A stretch of DNA of 64,000 nucleotides from Devosia sp. Lineage in GTDB: Bacteria; Pseudomonadota; Alphaproteobacteria; Rhizobiales; Devosiaceae. How positions within the stretch are numbered: the stretch's first letter is position 1; every line of letters starts with the position of its first letter. Below, in pieces: positions 10,886-19,856 of this stretch. The position numbers and the translations under genes were made by a program. The stretch spans positions 62,001 through 126,000 of the forward strand of contig JAQGJK010000012.1 of NCBI GenBank assembly GCA_028290665.1, read 5' to 3'. The notes beneath the pieces were generated by a model, which saw only the letters and a program-made list of their open reading frames with translations, was not told where the DNA came from and ran no database searches.

Positions 10886-11983
10886 TCACGCCGGATTGAG
10901 GGCCAACTGGGTCTGGCCATCGAACAGGTGCATGCGATCCTGGTCGAATTCGAGCCACACCGGCTCATCGAGACGCAGCATCACCTGCGGCTCGACGCTG
11001 ACAACGACGATGGAGTCGCCGACAAAAACCTGGGCGAAAGTCACGTCGCCGGTTGGCTCGACGGTATAGACCTTGCCTGGCACGGCGCCTGGATGGGCCG
11101 TCTTGTGCACGGTAATGGTCGAATGCCGGGCGCCGAGGATGACCTTCTTGCCCGTCGAGGCGTTGGCCTTGCGGGAGTTGAGCTCGTTTAGCGGAAACGA
11201 CCAGCCTTCGGGGCTGCCGAGCGAAACTGAAGTTCCCGCACCGATGATTTCCAACGGAAACAGGCTCATGGCGGGGCTACCGACGAAGCTCGCGACGAAG
11301 GTGTTGCGGGGGTGATCGAAGACGTTCTTGGGGGTATCGTACTGCTGGAGATAGCCGCCATCCATCACCGCCATCTTGTCGGACATGGTGACGGCTTCGA
11401 GCTGGTCGTGTGTGACATAGACCACGGTGGCGTTGAGTTCATGGTGGAAGCGCTTGAGTTCGGAGCGCATCTGCACGCGCAGCTTGGCATCGAGGTTGGA
11501 CAATGGCTCGTCCATCAGGAAGGCGCGCGGATCGCGGACCAGCGCCCGGCCAAGCGCGACGCGCTGTTGCTGGCCGCCGGACAGTTCGCGGGGCTTCCGT
11601 TCAAGCAGGTGCGTGATGTCGAGCACCTTGGCGGCCGCCATCACCTTGCTGTCGATCACATCCTTGGACAGCTTCCGCATCTGTAGCGGAAACGCCAGGT
11701 TCTTGAACACGGTCTTGTTGGGATAGAGCGCGTAGTTCTGGAACACCATGGCGATGTCGCGATCCTTGGGATCGAGATCGTTGACCAGCTTGTCCCCGAT
11801 ATAGATGTCGCCCCCCGACATCGGGATCAGCCCGGCGATGAGGTTGAGAGTCGTCGTCTTGCCGCAACCCGAGGGGCCGACAAGGGCGACAAACTCACCA
11901 TCTGCGACAGTCAGCGAGACATGGTTGACAGCATAGATGCTGCCATAGGTCTTGACGACTTGGTTGAGAATGACCTCGGCCAT
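10886..11983 (-). CDS. Carbohydrate ABC transporter ATP-binding protein (UgpC/MsmK type)
   Basis: 365 aa. Walker A is GPSGCGKTT, Q-loop VFQNYALYPNKTV, signature LSGGQQQRVALGRAL, Walker B FLMDEPLSNLDAKLR and the H-loop VTHDQLEA. The C-terminal 120 residues form the OB-fold/TOBE regulatory domain of MalK-like proteins. It energises import by the two permeases just upstream (12032-13875) with the binding protein at 13954. The 48-nt gap to the permease suggests one operon. The transported sugar is unknown; the neighbouring dehydratases suggest a uronate or aldonate source. Confidence 0.93.
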   Translation of the reverse strand: MAEVILNQVVKTYGSIYAVNHVSLTVADGEFVALVGPSGCGKTTTLNLIAGLIPMSGGDIYIGDKLVNDLDPKDRDIAMVFQNYALYPNKTVFKNLAFPLQMRKLSKDVIDSKVMAAAKVLDITHLLERKPRELSGGQQQRVALGRALVRDPRAFLMDEPLSNLDAKLRVQMRSELKRFHHELNATVVYVTHDQLEAVTMSDKMAVMDGGYLQQYDTPKNVFDHPRNTFVASFVGSPAMSLFPLEIIGAGTSVSLGSPEGWSFPLNELNSRKANASTGKKVILGARHSTITVHKTAHPGAVPGKVYTVEPTGDVTFAQVFVGDSIVVVSVEPQVMLRLDEPVWLEFDQDRMHLFDGQTQLALNPA

Positions 11984-12031
11984 GTAACTTCCTTTACGGC
12001 GCTGCGCTCAGGCGAGCACGGCGAAACACAA

Positions 12032-12919
12032 TCACGACTTGACGGCGCCTTCAGTCAGCGCTCGGACGAAATACTTCTGCAGGACGAGGAACAGCACCAC
12101 GACCGGCACGCTCATCATGAAGGTGGCGGCCATCAGTCCCGGCCAATCGGTGGCGTTCTCCGAAAAGAAGCGCTGGATGCCGACCGGCAAGGTCATCTGA
12201 TCCTGACGGGTCAGGAAGGTGTAGGCGTAGATGTATTCATTCCACGCGCCGATGAACGAGTAGATTGCCGTCGCAATGATGCCCGGAGTGGACAGCGGCA
12301 TGACGATGAAAAAGAACGCCTGGAAGCGGGTCGCCCCATCGATCCGCGCGGCCTGCTCGAGCTGGATCGGGATGTTGTCGTAAAACCCCTTGAGCAGCCA
12401 GATGGCGAGCGGCAGGCCGAAGGTGAGGTAAGTCAGGATCAGCGAGCCATGCGTGTTCACCAGCCCGAGGACGCGCATGAGGATGAACAGCGGCACGAGG
12501 AAGACGACCGCCGGGAACATGTTTCGCATGAGCACGGCAAAGAACAGGAAGGTCCTGCCGGGGAAGCTGAAGCGCGAAAAGGCGTAGGCGGCGGGCACGG
12601 CGACTAGAATGGCGAGGATCGTCGTCAGCACCGACACATACATGCTGTTGAAAAAGTACCGTAGGAAATCCTGGCCAACGGAGTCGCGCGTATCGAGGAG
12701 CCTCGTATAGTTCTCGAGCGTCGGCGCAGCCGGCCACCACTGGGGCGGATACTGCATCGCTGCAAAACCGGTCTTGAGCGAGGTGATGAACATCCACGCG
12801 ATGGGCACGACGGTGAAGATAAGCAAAATTGCGAGGAAAATTCGCCCGGTCCAGCGCCAGCCATCGATTTGCCGGCGGCTGCGGACCGACAGCTGTTCCG
12901 TGTGAGTCATGCTGCTCAT
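12032..12919 (-). CDS. Carbohydrate ABC transporter permease (MalG family)
   Basis: 295 aa, six predicted membrane helices. The coupling helix EAA motif reads EQAARIDGATRFQAFFFIVMPLSTPG, as in CUT1 inner-membrane permeases. The ATG overlaps the stop of the preceding permease gene by 4 nt (ATGA), which fixes the start and points to coupled translation. It forms the heterodimeric channel with the 12916-13875 product. Confidence 0.93.
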   Translation of the reverse strand: MSSMTHTEQLSVRSRRQIDGWRWTGRIFLAILLIFTVVPIAWMFITSLKTGFAAMQYPPQWWPAAPTLENYTRLLDTRDSVGQDFLRYFFNSMYVSVLTTILAILVAVPAAYAFSRFSFPGRTFLFFAVLMRNMFPAVVFLVPLFILMRVLGLVNTHGSLILTYLTFGLPLAIWLLKGFYDNIPIQLEQAARIDGATRFQAFFFIVMPLSTPGIIATAIYSFIGAWNEYIYAYTFLTRQDQMTLPVGIQRFFSENATDWPGLMAATFMMSVPVVVLFLVLQKYFVRALTEGAVKS

Positions 12920-13875
12920 GTCCCGGCCCTCGTCGCATCACCGCGGGTGAGCGCCCGGACGTAGAAGATCCCGAGGATCATCATCAGAATGAACAGGATC
13001 ACGGCATAGGCAGCGCCCGCGCCCCAGTTCTGGCGCTGGAAGGCTATCTCGTAGATGTGCGTGATCCAGATATGGGTCGAACCGGCTGGGCCGCCGCCGG
13101 TCATAACGAACGGGATGATGAAGGAATTGAAATTCTGCACGACCAGCAGCAGGATCGTCACCATCGAAACGCCGGACAGATGCGGCCAAGTCACGTGCCA
13201 GAACCGCTGCCAGGCGTTGGCGCCGTCGACCTGCGCCGCCCGCAGCAGGCTTTCCGGCACGGTCTGTAGCCCTGCCATCAGCATGATCATGGCAAAGGAA
13301 AATTCCTTCCACACGTTCACGACGATGAGCGCGTAAAGCGAAGTCCGGGTGTTATCGATGAAGTTGATCGGTTCGTCGGTGACCCCGATCTGGACCATCA
13401 GGGCGCCGATGGCGCCGAAATCGGAATGATACAGCCACTTCCAGACATAGGAGGCGGCCACAGCGCTGATCACCCACGGGATCAGCAACAGGCCGCGCAT
13501 AAAAGCCCGACCGGCGAACTCGCGATGTAGCGACAGCGCCGCGCCAAGCCCGAGTCCGAAGGCAAAAATGGTTGAAAGGACCGTCCAGACGAGGGTCTGC
13601 CAAGTGACTTTCCAGAAGTTGGGCGAAGTCAGGATGGCAACGTAGTTCTGCAGGCCGACAAAGGTTTTGTCGCTGAGTTTAAGTGTCGTCGGCGTGCGGG
13701 AGAAGCTCAAGTCGATGGTGTAGTAGATCGGGTATCCGATAACGATCAACATCACGATGATCGCCGGCAGGACGTAGAGGTAGTCGGCACGCTGTTTCCA
13801 CATCCGTGAAAACAGGCCAGGCCGGCGCGGCGCAGTCCCCGGCCCGTCGGTAAATATAGCCTGGCCTGAGCTCAC
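12916..13875 (-). CDS. Carbohydrate ABC transporter permease (MalF/UgpA family)
   Basis: 319 aa with about six helices after a cytoplasmic N-terminus. The EAA-type motif LLRAAQVDGANAWQRFWHVTWPHL identifies a CUT1 permease. It is encoded between the binding-protein gene, from which an intercistronic hairpin-T7 element separates it, and the second permease, which overlaps it by 4 nt. Confidence 0.93.
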   Translation of the reverse strand: MSSGQAIFTDGPGTAPRRPGLFSRMWKQRADYLYVLPAIIVMLIVIGYPIYYTIDLSFSRTPTTLKLSDKTFVGLQNYVAILTSPNFWKVTWQTLVWTVLSTIFAFGLGLGAALSLHREFAGRAFMRGLLLIPWVISAVAASYVWKWLYHSDFGAIGALMVQIGVTDEPINFIDNTRTSLYALIVVNVWKEFSFAMIMLMAGLQTVPESLLRAAQVDGANAWQRFWHVTWPHLSGVSMVTILLLVVQNFNSFIIPFVMTGGGPAGSTHIWITHIYEIAFQRQNWGAGAAYAVILFILMMILGIFYVRALTRGDATRAGT

Positions 13876-13898
13876 GGTGTTTACACCTGTCGATTGTG

Positions 13899-13932
13899 AA
13901 AAAAAGGACTGGCGACGTGAAGCCGCCAGTCC
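13899..13932 (-). terminator. Intercistronic stem-loop with T-run between binding protein and permease
   Basis: On the minus strand a perfect 9-bp stem (GGACTGGCG/CGCCAGTCC) with a 9-nt loop is followed directly by seven T residues. It has all features of an intrinsic terminator, yet it sits between the solute-binding protein gene and its permeases. Partial termination or 3' protection would give more binding protein than membrane components, as known for other ABC operons. Confidence 0.8.
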
Positions 13933-13953
13933 GTCGTTGACGCGTGGCGTCGT

Positions 13954-15462
13954 CTAGATGCCGCCGCTGCTCAAAGCATCGACCTTGGCGGCCGCGTCTT
14001 CTGCGGCTTCATCCACGGTCATGGTGCCGGTGAGGACGTTCTGCATCATGTCCGGAACGATGATGTTCATGATCTCGGGCGCATAAGGCAGGACCGGGAA
14101 CGGAATACCGCTCGGCAGCATCGAAGTGGTGACGTCGAGGAACTTGATGGTGTCGAGACGTTCCTTCATCCATTCGGTCTTGAAGCCACCAAGGTTACCC
14201 GGGTTGGAGCCGACCCAGGCCAGCTTGGTCGACCACTCGGGGCTGGTCCACATGCAGATCAGCGCCTTGACGGCCTGCTCGTCAACCACGCCGCCTTCGA
14301 CGTATTCAGCCTTCACGACGTGGATGTTGGAGCCGCCGAACACGACGGCGCGACGAGCCGGGCCTTCGGGGATCAGGCCGTAGCGCATGTTCTCGACAAC
14401 GGCGTCGGCGACTTCCTTGTCGGCACCCGTTGCCTTGCTCGCGAGGTCGAGCATGCGAGCATATTCGGCCGGATGGGCGATCATCATGGCAAGCTGACCA
14501 CCGATGAAGGGGGCCTGATTTTCAGCCTGGGTGTTGGTCAATGCCGAGGTCGGAACCGAGCCATCGCGGACATACATGTCATAGATTGCCTGCAGCGCAG
14601 CCTTGGTGCCTTCGCTGTTGAGCTGGGCTTTTTCGTAAGTCGGATTTTCCGAAGCTTCGTCCAGCGCGCCACCGCCATAGGCCCAGATGGTGGGCATGAA
14701 GCGGAAGGGCGTGTTACCGGCGTTCTGCTTGGCAACGAGACCGTAGCCGGAGATGCCGAGCTTGTCGTGGATCTGCTTGGAATAGGCGACCACGTCGTCC
14801 CAGGTCGCCGGGGGCTTTTCGGGATCGAGGCCGGCATCAGCGAAGATCTTGGCGTTCCAGATGAAACCCATCGTTTCGTTATTGGTCGGGATGCCGTAGC
14901 CGACACCGTCCCAGGTGACGGATTTGAGGGCGCCCGGCCAGAAATCGGCGGTGGTGTAGCCCACATCTTCGGGCTTTAGTGGCTCGAGATAGCCCTTGGC
15001 CGCGAATTCGACACCGCCGAGAATCTGCAGGCGAATGACCATCGGCGCGGCATTGCCGAGCAGCGAGGTGCGGAACTTGTCGAGCAATTCATTGTAGGTG
15101 ATCGACTGAACGTCGGTCTCGATGTTGGGATAGGTTTTCTTGAACGCTTCCCAGAACGCGGCATCCTGCTCATGGGCGATTACCGGATCGGCCTCGAACG
15201 GACCAGTGTACCAATAGGACACCTTGCCGGCGTAGTCATTGGGAACAACTTTGCCGCAGGTGCCGGCGGTGTCGAACGTCTCGGTACCAGCGATGCTGCG
15301 GATGTATTCCGGCGACCATTTGGACAGATCGACGCTCTGCGCCATCGCGCTGGTGAAGCCGCCAGCCCAACCGGCGGCGACGATGGCCGCAACGGAGTAT
15401 TTCAGAAGTGTCCGGCGACGCATCGCCGCCAACGCGGATTCGCGGTATCGCGAAGTGGTCAT
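13954..15462 (-). CDS. Carbohydrate ABC transporter substrate-binding protein (Tat-type signal)
   Basis: 502 aa. The N-terminus shows RRRTLLK followed by a hydrophobic segment and a cleavage-like AMAQ, consistent with a twin-arginine signal peptide. The rest resembles cluster B sugar-binding proteins (ATWDDVVAYSKQI, LIPEGPARRAVVFGG, and a C-terminal helix with EAAEDAAAKVDAL). It captures the sugar in the periplasm for the 12032-13875 permeases. It is first gene of the operon, divergent from the GntR regulator across about 265 bp that holds a perfect 16-bp palindrome. Confidence 0.88.
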   Translation of the reverse strand: MTTSRYRESALAAMRRRTLLKYSVAAIVAAGWAGGFTSAMAQSVDLSKWSPEYIRSIAGTETFDTAGTCGKVVPNDYAGKVSYWYTGPFEADPVIAHEQDAAFWEAFKKTYPNIETDVQSITYNELLDKFRTSLLGNAAPMVIRLQILGGVEFAAKGYLEPLKPEDVGYTTADFWPGALKSVTWDGVGYGIPTNNETMGFIWNAKIFADAGLDPEKPPATWDDVVAYSKQIHDKLGISGYGLVAKQNAGNTPFRFMPTIWAYGGGALDEASENPTYEKAQLNSEGTKAALQAIYDMYVRDGSVPTSALTNTQAENQAPFIGGQLAMMIAHPAEYARMLDLASKATGADKEVADAVVENMRYGLIPEGPARRAVVFGGSNIHVVKAEYVEGGVVDEQAVKALICMWTSPEWSTKLAWVGSNPGNLGGFKTEWMKERLDTIKFLDVTTSMLPSGIPFPVLPYAPEIMNIIVPDMMQNVLTGTMTVDEAAEDAAAKVDALSSGGI

Positions 15463-15563
15463 GGATAGTCCTCCCTTGTGGTAGCTCCCGCACTTTGTGC
15501 GGATTATTCGTCAGCTGCCGGCTCGAACGCTACCCCCGTTCAGCGCGGGGTGTCAACAAACTG

Positions 15564-15579
15564 CCGCAACATGTTGCGG
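15564..15579. promoter_or_regulatory. Perfect 16-bp palindrome CCGCAACATGTTGCGG in a divergent promoter region
   Basis: A self-complementary 16-mer, about 100 nt upstream of the binding-protein start and 150 nt upstream of the GntR start. Position and symmetry fit an operator for one of the regulators encoded in the cluster (GntR, LacI or IclR). Which one binds cannot be told from the sequence. Nothing else in 15463-15727 could be assigned with confidence. Confidence 0.5.
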
Positions 15580-15727
15580 TGAGTGTTAGCTTGTTAGGTT
15601 CCGCTGGCTCTCCCGCCCGCTGTGACGCCAACCATCCTCCAATGGCAGACGTACAGATCATGCTTGTGAGCAGATGTTCGCGATCATACACTATTTGTCA
15701 ACGCCGATGTACGAAGCGACAGTGACC

Positions 15728-16429
15728 ATGACCGAAACCGCTTACCTCGACGCCAGCCCTCAAGCGTTCGACATACTGCCAACTCTTGGTGCTTCGGGCG
15801 TCTACGAATTGCTGCGCCAGGACATTCTCACAGGTCAGTTGGCGGTCAACGACCGGTTGAAAGTGTCGGCCCTCGCCCGCCGCTACAGCACCAGCACCAA
15901 CCCGGTGCGCGAAGCGCTGCAGCAATTGCGCGGCGAAGGGCTGGTGGTGATCTCGCACAATCGCGGCGCGCGAGTCCGGAACATCGACGAGAACTTCGTC
16001 CGCGACATCTTCGAGATGGAAGTGCTGATCGAGCCGTATCTGACGCGGTGGTTCGTCGGGATCGCCACCGATGCCGAAATCGCCCGACTCGAAGCCATCC
16101 AGGATGAAATCGAGGCGCTGAATTTTGCCGATCTCGGGCGGCATTCGCTGCTCGACACCCAGTTCCACCGTGTCGCCTATGACCGGCATTATAACCGTCA
16201 CGCCGTCGATCTGTGGTGGCGGCACCGCGAGATCCTCGGGACCATCAACCGCGATCACCCCATGGCGCTAAGCCGGCGGACGGCGGTGCTGCGGGAACAC
16301 CGGGGGTTGATCGCCGCCGTTCGGGCGCATGACGCCGACGGCGCGGCCGAACTCGTGGCCAGCCACGTGCGGGGATCGGGGCAGCACATCGTCGAACAGA
16401 TGCGGCTGATGCGGCAGGACGGCGCCTAA
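15728..16429 (+). CDS. GntR-family regulator, FCD (FadR-like) subgroup
   Basis: About 233 aa from the ATG at 15728 (MTETAYLDASPQAF); ATGs at 15674 and 15707 are alternatives and no ribosome site decides. The winged-helix DNA-binding domain shows the GntR pattern VYELLRQDILTGQL and RYSTSTNPVREALQQLRGEGLVV. The C-terminal all-helical FCD domain has metal/ligand-type residues (FEMEVLIEPYLTRWF, LDTQFHRVAYD, HRGLIAAVRAHDADGAAELVASHV). Such proteins sense sugar acids or organic acids. It is divergent from the ABC operon and convergent with the IclR gene, their stop codons overlapping. Confidence 0.9.
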   Translation: MTETAYLDASPQAFDILPTLGASGVYELLRQDILTGQLAVNDRLKVSALARRYSTSTNPVREALQQLRGEGLVVISHNRGARVRNIDENFVRDIFEMEVLIEPYLTRWFVGIATDAEIARLEAIQDEIEALNFADLGRHSLLDTQFHRVAYDRHYNRHAVDLWWRHREILGTINRDHPMALSRRTAVLREHRGLIAAVRAHDADGAAELVASHVRGSGQHIVEQMRLMRQDGA

Positions 16430-17193
16430 AGCTTTGGTATGGCGCTGGTGAGTTCGGCTGCTGCGGCGATGATCCCGGCCTTCATCCGGTCGCGCTCGGC
16501 GGCGTCCTTGCCGACGAGAAACGGAATGCTGACGGCGGCGAGAAATTTGCCCGCGCCGTCGAACACCGGCGCGGCCATGGCGTGCACGGTGATGTTGTGC
16601 TCGCCGAGGTCCTGAGCAAAATTCTGCCGGCGGATGCGGGCGAGATCGGCCCGCAACCGGTCGGGTTCGATAAGGGTCTTGGGGGTATAGCGAGTGAGCG
16701 GCGCAGCCAACTGGGCTTCGAGTTCGGCTTGTGGCAGATAGGCGAGGATCATCTTGCTGGCCGCCCCGGCGTGCAGCGGATAGCTGGTGCCGGTCGAGGG
16801 CGACAGGCTGTATTCGTGCCGGCCGAGCACGGCGGCGATGACCCGGGCGCGATCGCCATCGCGAACCGAGAGCTTGGCCGGCTCGCCGGTGACGTCGCGG
16901 AGCCGATTGAGCACCGGCAGTGCCAGTTCGGCCAGATCGTAGCCCGTGTCGGTGCGCACCCGGGAGGCCAGCGAGGCGATGCGGGGCCCAAGCGAAAACA
17001 CCCCATCGGCAGTGCGGCGGACGTAGTTGTGGGCGAGCAGCGTGTTGAGGATCCGGTAGACGGTACTGCGCGGCAGGCCGAGTTCGGCAATCAGCTCGCG
17101 GATGCTGGTGCCGTCAGGCTGGCGTTCGAGCACCGCGAGCATGGCGAGCGTCTGTTCGAGAATTGGTACGCCGTTACGGACTGTCGATGCCAT
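16426..17193 (-). CDS. IclR-family transcriptional regulator
   Basis: 255 aa. N-terminal winged helix (TSIRELIAELGLPRSTVYRILNTLLAHNYV) is followed by the IclR effector domain (LHAGAASKMILAYLP, DLGEHNITVHAMAAPVFDGAGKFLAAVSI). IclR proteins usually control nearby catabolic operons in response to pathway intermediates. It lies 9 nt downstream of the LacI gene, so the two regulators are probably co-transcribed. Its stop (TAG) overlaps the GntR stop (TAA) on the other strand. Confidence 0.92.
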   Translation of the reverse strand: MASTVRNGVPILEQTLAMLAVLERQPDGTSIRELIAELGLPRSTVYRILNTLLAHNYVRRTADGVFSLGPRIASLASRVRTDTGYDLAELALPVLNRLRDVTGEPAKLSVRDGDRARVIAAVLGRHEYSLSPSTGTSYPLHAGAASKMILAYLPQAELEAQLAAPLTRYTPKTLIEPDRLRADLARIRRQNFAQDLGEHNITVHAMAAPVFDGAGKFLAAVSIPFLVGKDAAERDRMKAGIIAAAAELTSAIPKL

Positions 17194-17202
17194 GCCTTGA
17201 GC

Positions 17203-18234
17203 CTAGGCCGCCCGCTCGCCGCGCAGGATGCGAGCGACCCATAGCGGCTCGGAAGCGGCCGCGGTCGATTCGCGGCGGACGATTTCGGCAACCAGTGCAA
17301 TCCGCTGCGGGGCGCCAAGACCGCGTGTCTGGTTGGCCAGCCGATCGGCGATGCAGCGCACCATGGCGCCACCCATTTCGACCTGCGGCGTGCGCACCGT
17401 AGTCAACCGGGGCGAGACCTGGATGGCGGCGGCAAAATCGTTGAAACCGACGACCGAAATATCCTCCGGGACGCGCAGGCCGAGGCGCGACAGTTCGGAC
17501 ACGGCGTTCACCGCGATCCCGTCATGGGCGCAGAACAGCGCCGTCGGCAGATTGCCGGCCTCGAGGAAGCCAAGGAACGCGCCCCGAAATCCGGCGACTT
17601 CGTCGAACACCAGATCCTCGACTATGGCGCCGGGGGTTTCGAGCATGCCGTCGCGGAAGCCGCGCCAGCGTTCGGCGCGGCCGAGCGGCAGGGTGCTGAC
17701 ATGGACGAAGGCAGTGGCGCGATGGCCAAGGCCGGTCAACATCCGCGCGACCGCGACGCCCGCCTCCCAATCGGCCCCGACGACCTGATCGACGCGCGAC
17801 AGCGGCGAGACATAGCTGGCGCAAACGATGGGTAAACCGGTGCGCGTCGCATAGTCGAGCACGTCGCCGGGCCGCGGCACGGCGAGAATCATCCCGACGA
17901 CGGCCGGGTCGAGTGCCGCGGCATCGACGAGGTAGCGGGCCTGCCGCGGTACGATGGCAAAACCGAGCCGCTCGGCCTCCTCCTCGGCGCCATGCAGCAT
18001 ATTGAGCCAGAGTTCGCTCGACACCGGATCGATTTCCTGGCGGACGAACAGGATCTGCCCGAGACTGCGGCCACCCTCGCTGCGCAGGCGGTAGCCCATG
18101 ACGTGGGCGGCGCGCAGCACCCGGGCGCGCGTCGCCTCGGCGACCCCGGATTTGCCTGACAGCGCCCGGGACACCGAAAACTTGGACAGTCCAAGCTTGG
18201 CGGCCAGATCCTCGATGGTCACACGGCCAGACAC
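17203..18234 (-). CDS. LacI-family transcriptional regulator
   Basis: 343 aa when started at the GTG at 18234, which has an AGGGG ribosome-binding site 4 nt before it; the ATG-started track ORF extends into non-coding sequence. The LacI helix-turn-helix reads TIEDLAAKLGLSKFSVSRALSGKSGVAEATRARVL, followed by a periplasmic-binding-like effector domain (LPTALFCAHDGIAVNAVSELSRLGLRVPEDISVVGFND). It is divergent from the enolase-superfamily gene at 18413, a likely target. Confidence 0.9.
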   Translation of the reverse strand: MSGRVTIEDLAAKLGLSKFSVSRALSGKSGVAEATRARVLRAAHVMGYRLRSEGGRSLGQILFVRQEIDPVSSELWLNMLHGAEEEAERLGFAIVPRQARYLVDAAALDPAVVGMILAVPRPGDVLDYATRTGLPIVCASYVSPLSRVDQVVGADWEAGVAVARMLTGLGHRATAFVHVSTLPLGRAERWRGFRDGMLETPGAIVEDLVFDEVAGFRGAFLGFLEAGNLPTALFCAHDGIAVNAVSELSRLGLRVPEDISVVGFNDFAAAIQVSPRLTTVRTPQVEMGGAMVRCIADRLANQTRGLGAPQRIALVAEIVRRESTAAASEPLWVARILRGERAA

Positions 18235-18302
18235 AGCGCCCCTGTTCTCATTTGAGACGGCATTTGGCGCTTCTGCACGAATATCGTCAAGTTGCGCCCG
18301 AG

Positions 18303-18337
18303 TTCGCCAAAAATTCTTGCTCGCGTCGTTTGGTGAA
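18303..18337. promoter_or_regulatory. Inverted half-sites TTCGCCAAA / TTTGGTGAA in the LacI-dehydratase intergenic region
   Basis: Two 9-bp elements in inverted orientation match at 8 of 9 positions and their starts lie 26 nt apart, between the divergent LacI and dehydratase genes. A related GAACCAAA lies about 20 nt further on. They may be operator half-sites for the LacI protein, but the wide spacing is unusual for that family. Confidence 0.3.
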
Positions 18338-18412
18338 TGTAGCAGATAAGCTAACGCGAACCAAACAAGCAGTCGCCCCCGGGCAGGCTGCGTGGTGCAG
18401 AGGGAGGCTATT

Positions 18413-19783
18413 ATGACCATCGCCATGGGTAACGATTCGACGACCGCCGGGATCGAGGACGCGATCAACACCAATTCGCGGCCGAGCGACCTCCGGATCA
18501 CCGACATCAGGGTTGCCGAGATCGTCGGGGCGCCGTTCGTTTCCGCGCTGATCAAGGTATACACCAACCAGGGCATCGTCGGTTTGGGCGAAGTGCGGGA
18601 CGGGGCCAGCGCAACCTTTGCGCTGATGCTCAAGAGCCGGCTGCTTGGCGAAAATCCCTGCGATGTCGACCGGCTGTTCCGGCGCATCAAGCAGTTCGGC
18701 GGCCATGGGCGGCAGGGCGGCGGCGTGTCTGGGCTCGAGATCGCGCTGTGGGACCTCGCCGGCAAGGCTTATGGCGTGCCGATCTATCAGATGCTCGGCG
18801 GCAAATTCCGCGACAAGGTGCGGATCTATTGCGACACCGACGCGGAGAAGCCGAGCGGCACCGAGACCGGCAAGCGGCTCAAAGAGCGCATGGACCGCGG
18901 CTTCACTTTCCTCAAGATGGACCTCGGGCTGATGCAGATCGTCGATATGCCGGGCGCTGTCGTGGCGCCGGCCGGTTCGCTCGAAGGCTATCGCGTGCAT
19001 CCGAGCCGCGGCTCGATCAAGACGGTCGAAGACCGGCGCGCCCGCAACGCCGTCTATGACATTCACAATGTCCGCCACCCATTCAGCGGGCTGCATTTCA
19101 CCGACAAGGGCCTCGACCTGCTGGAGCAATATATCTCCGAGGTTCGCGACGTCATCGGCTACGAGATTCCGCTGGCCATCGATCATGTCGGCCACATCTC
19201 GCTGCAGAACGGCATCAGGCTGGCCCGGCGGATCGAGAAATACGTGCCGGCCTGGCTCGAGGACGTGATCCCCTGGCAGTATGCCGACCAGTATCGCCAG
19301 CTGCAGGAAGCGACGACGGTGCCGATCTGCACCGGCGAAGACATCTACCTCAAGGAGGGGTTCGAGCCGCTGCTCAAATCCGGCATCTCGATCATCCATC
19401 CGGATCTGCTGACCTCGGGCGGCATCCTCGAAACCAAGAAAATCGGCGACGCCGCGCAGGAACACGGCATCGCCATGGCCATCCACATGGCCGAAAGCCC
19501 AATCGCCGCCATGGCCGCGGCGCATGTCGCGGTAGCGACGGAAAACTTCATGGCGCTGGAATATCACAGCGCCGATGTGACCTGGTGGGACGACATCGTG
19601 ACCGGGCTGCCAAAGCCGCTGGTCAAGGACGGGTTCATCACCATGACGGACAAGCCGGGCCTCGGCATCGACGACGTGGTCGACGAGGTGATCAGCCAGC
19701 ACCTGCAGGAGGGCGTCACCGGCATCTGGCAATCGACCGAGCAGTGGGACGACGAATATTCCTGGGACCGCACCTGGAGCTGA
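18413..19783 (+). CDS. Enolase-superfamily (mandelate racemase/muconate lactonizing type) dehydratase
   Basis: 456 aa from the ATG at 18413, which follows a strong AGGGAGG site. Mg ligands are visible as Asp in PLAIDHVG, Glu in AWLEDVIPW and Glu in CTGEDIYL, with a candidate base His in AIHMAESP. An internal region (about 175-225, [19 protein letters not shown] and beyond) is longer than in typical members, giving an above-average length. Probably dehydrates a sugar acid to its 2-keto-3-deoxy form. It is followed by a second paralogue on the same strand (73-nt gap) and is divergent from LacI. Confidence 0.85.
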   Translation: MTIAMGNDSTTAGIEDAINTNSRPSDLRITDIRVAEIVGAPFVSALIKVYTNQGIVGLGEVRDGASATFALMLKSRLLGENPCDVDRLFRRIKQFGGHGRQGGGVSGLEIALWDLAGKAYGVPIYQMLGGKFRDKVRIYCDTDAEKPSGTETGKRLKERMDRGFTFLKMDLGLMQIVDMPGAVVAPAGSLEGYRVHPSRGSIKTVEDRRARNAVYDIHNVRHPFSGLHFTDKGLDLLEQYISEVRDVIGYEIPLAIDHVGHISLQNGIRLARRIEKYVPAWLEDVIPWQYADQYRQLQEATTVPICTGEDIYLKEGFEPLLKSGISIIHPDLLTSGGILETKKIGDAAQEHGIAMAIHMAESPIAAMAAAHVAVATENFMALEYHSADVTWWDDIVTGLPKPLVKDGFITMTDKPGLGIDDVVDEVISQHLQEGVTGIWQSTEQWDDEYSWDRTWS

Positions 19784-19856
19784 CGCGCCAGCGCTGCGCG
19801 ACGTGTAACTTTACCCGCCGGACCCGGGGCCGGCCGACTCTTTGAAGGCAAAAAAG

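Noticed and set aside
18287-19732. Minus-strand ORF of 481 aa
   Set aside because: Antisense to the enolase-superfamily gene, whose active-site motifs prove the plus frame.
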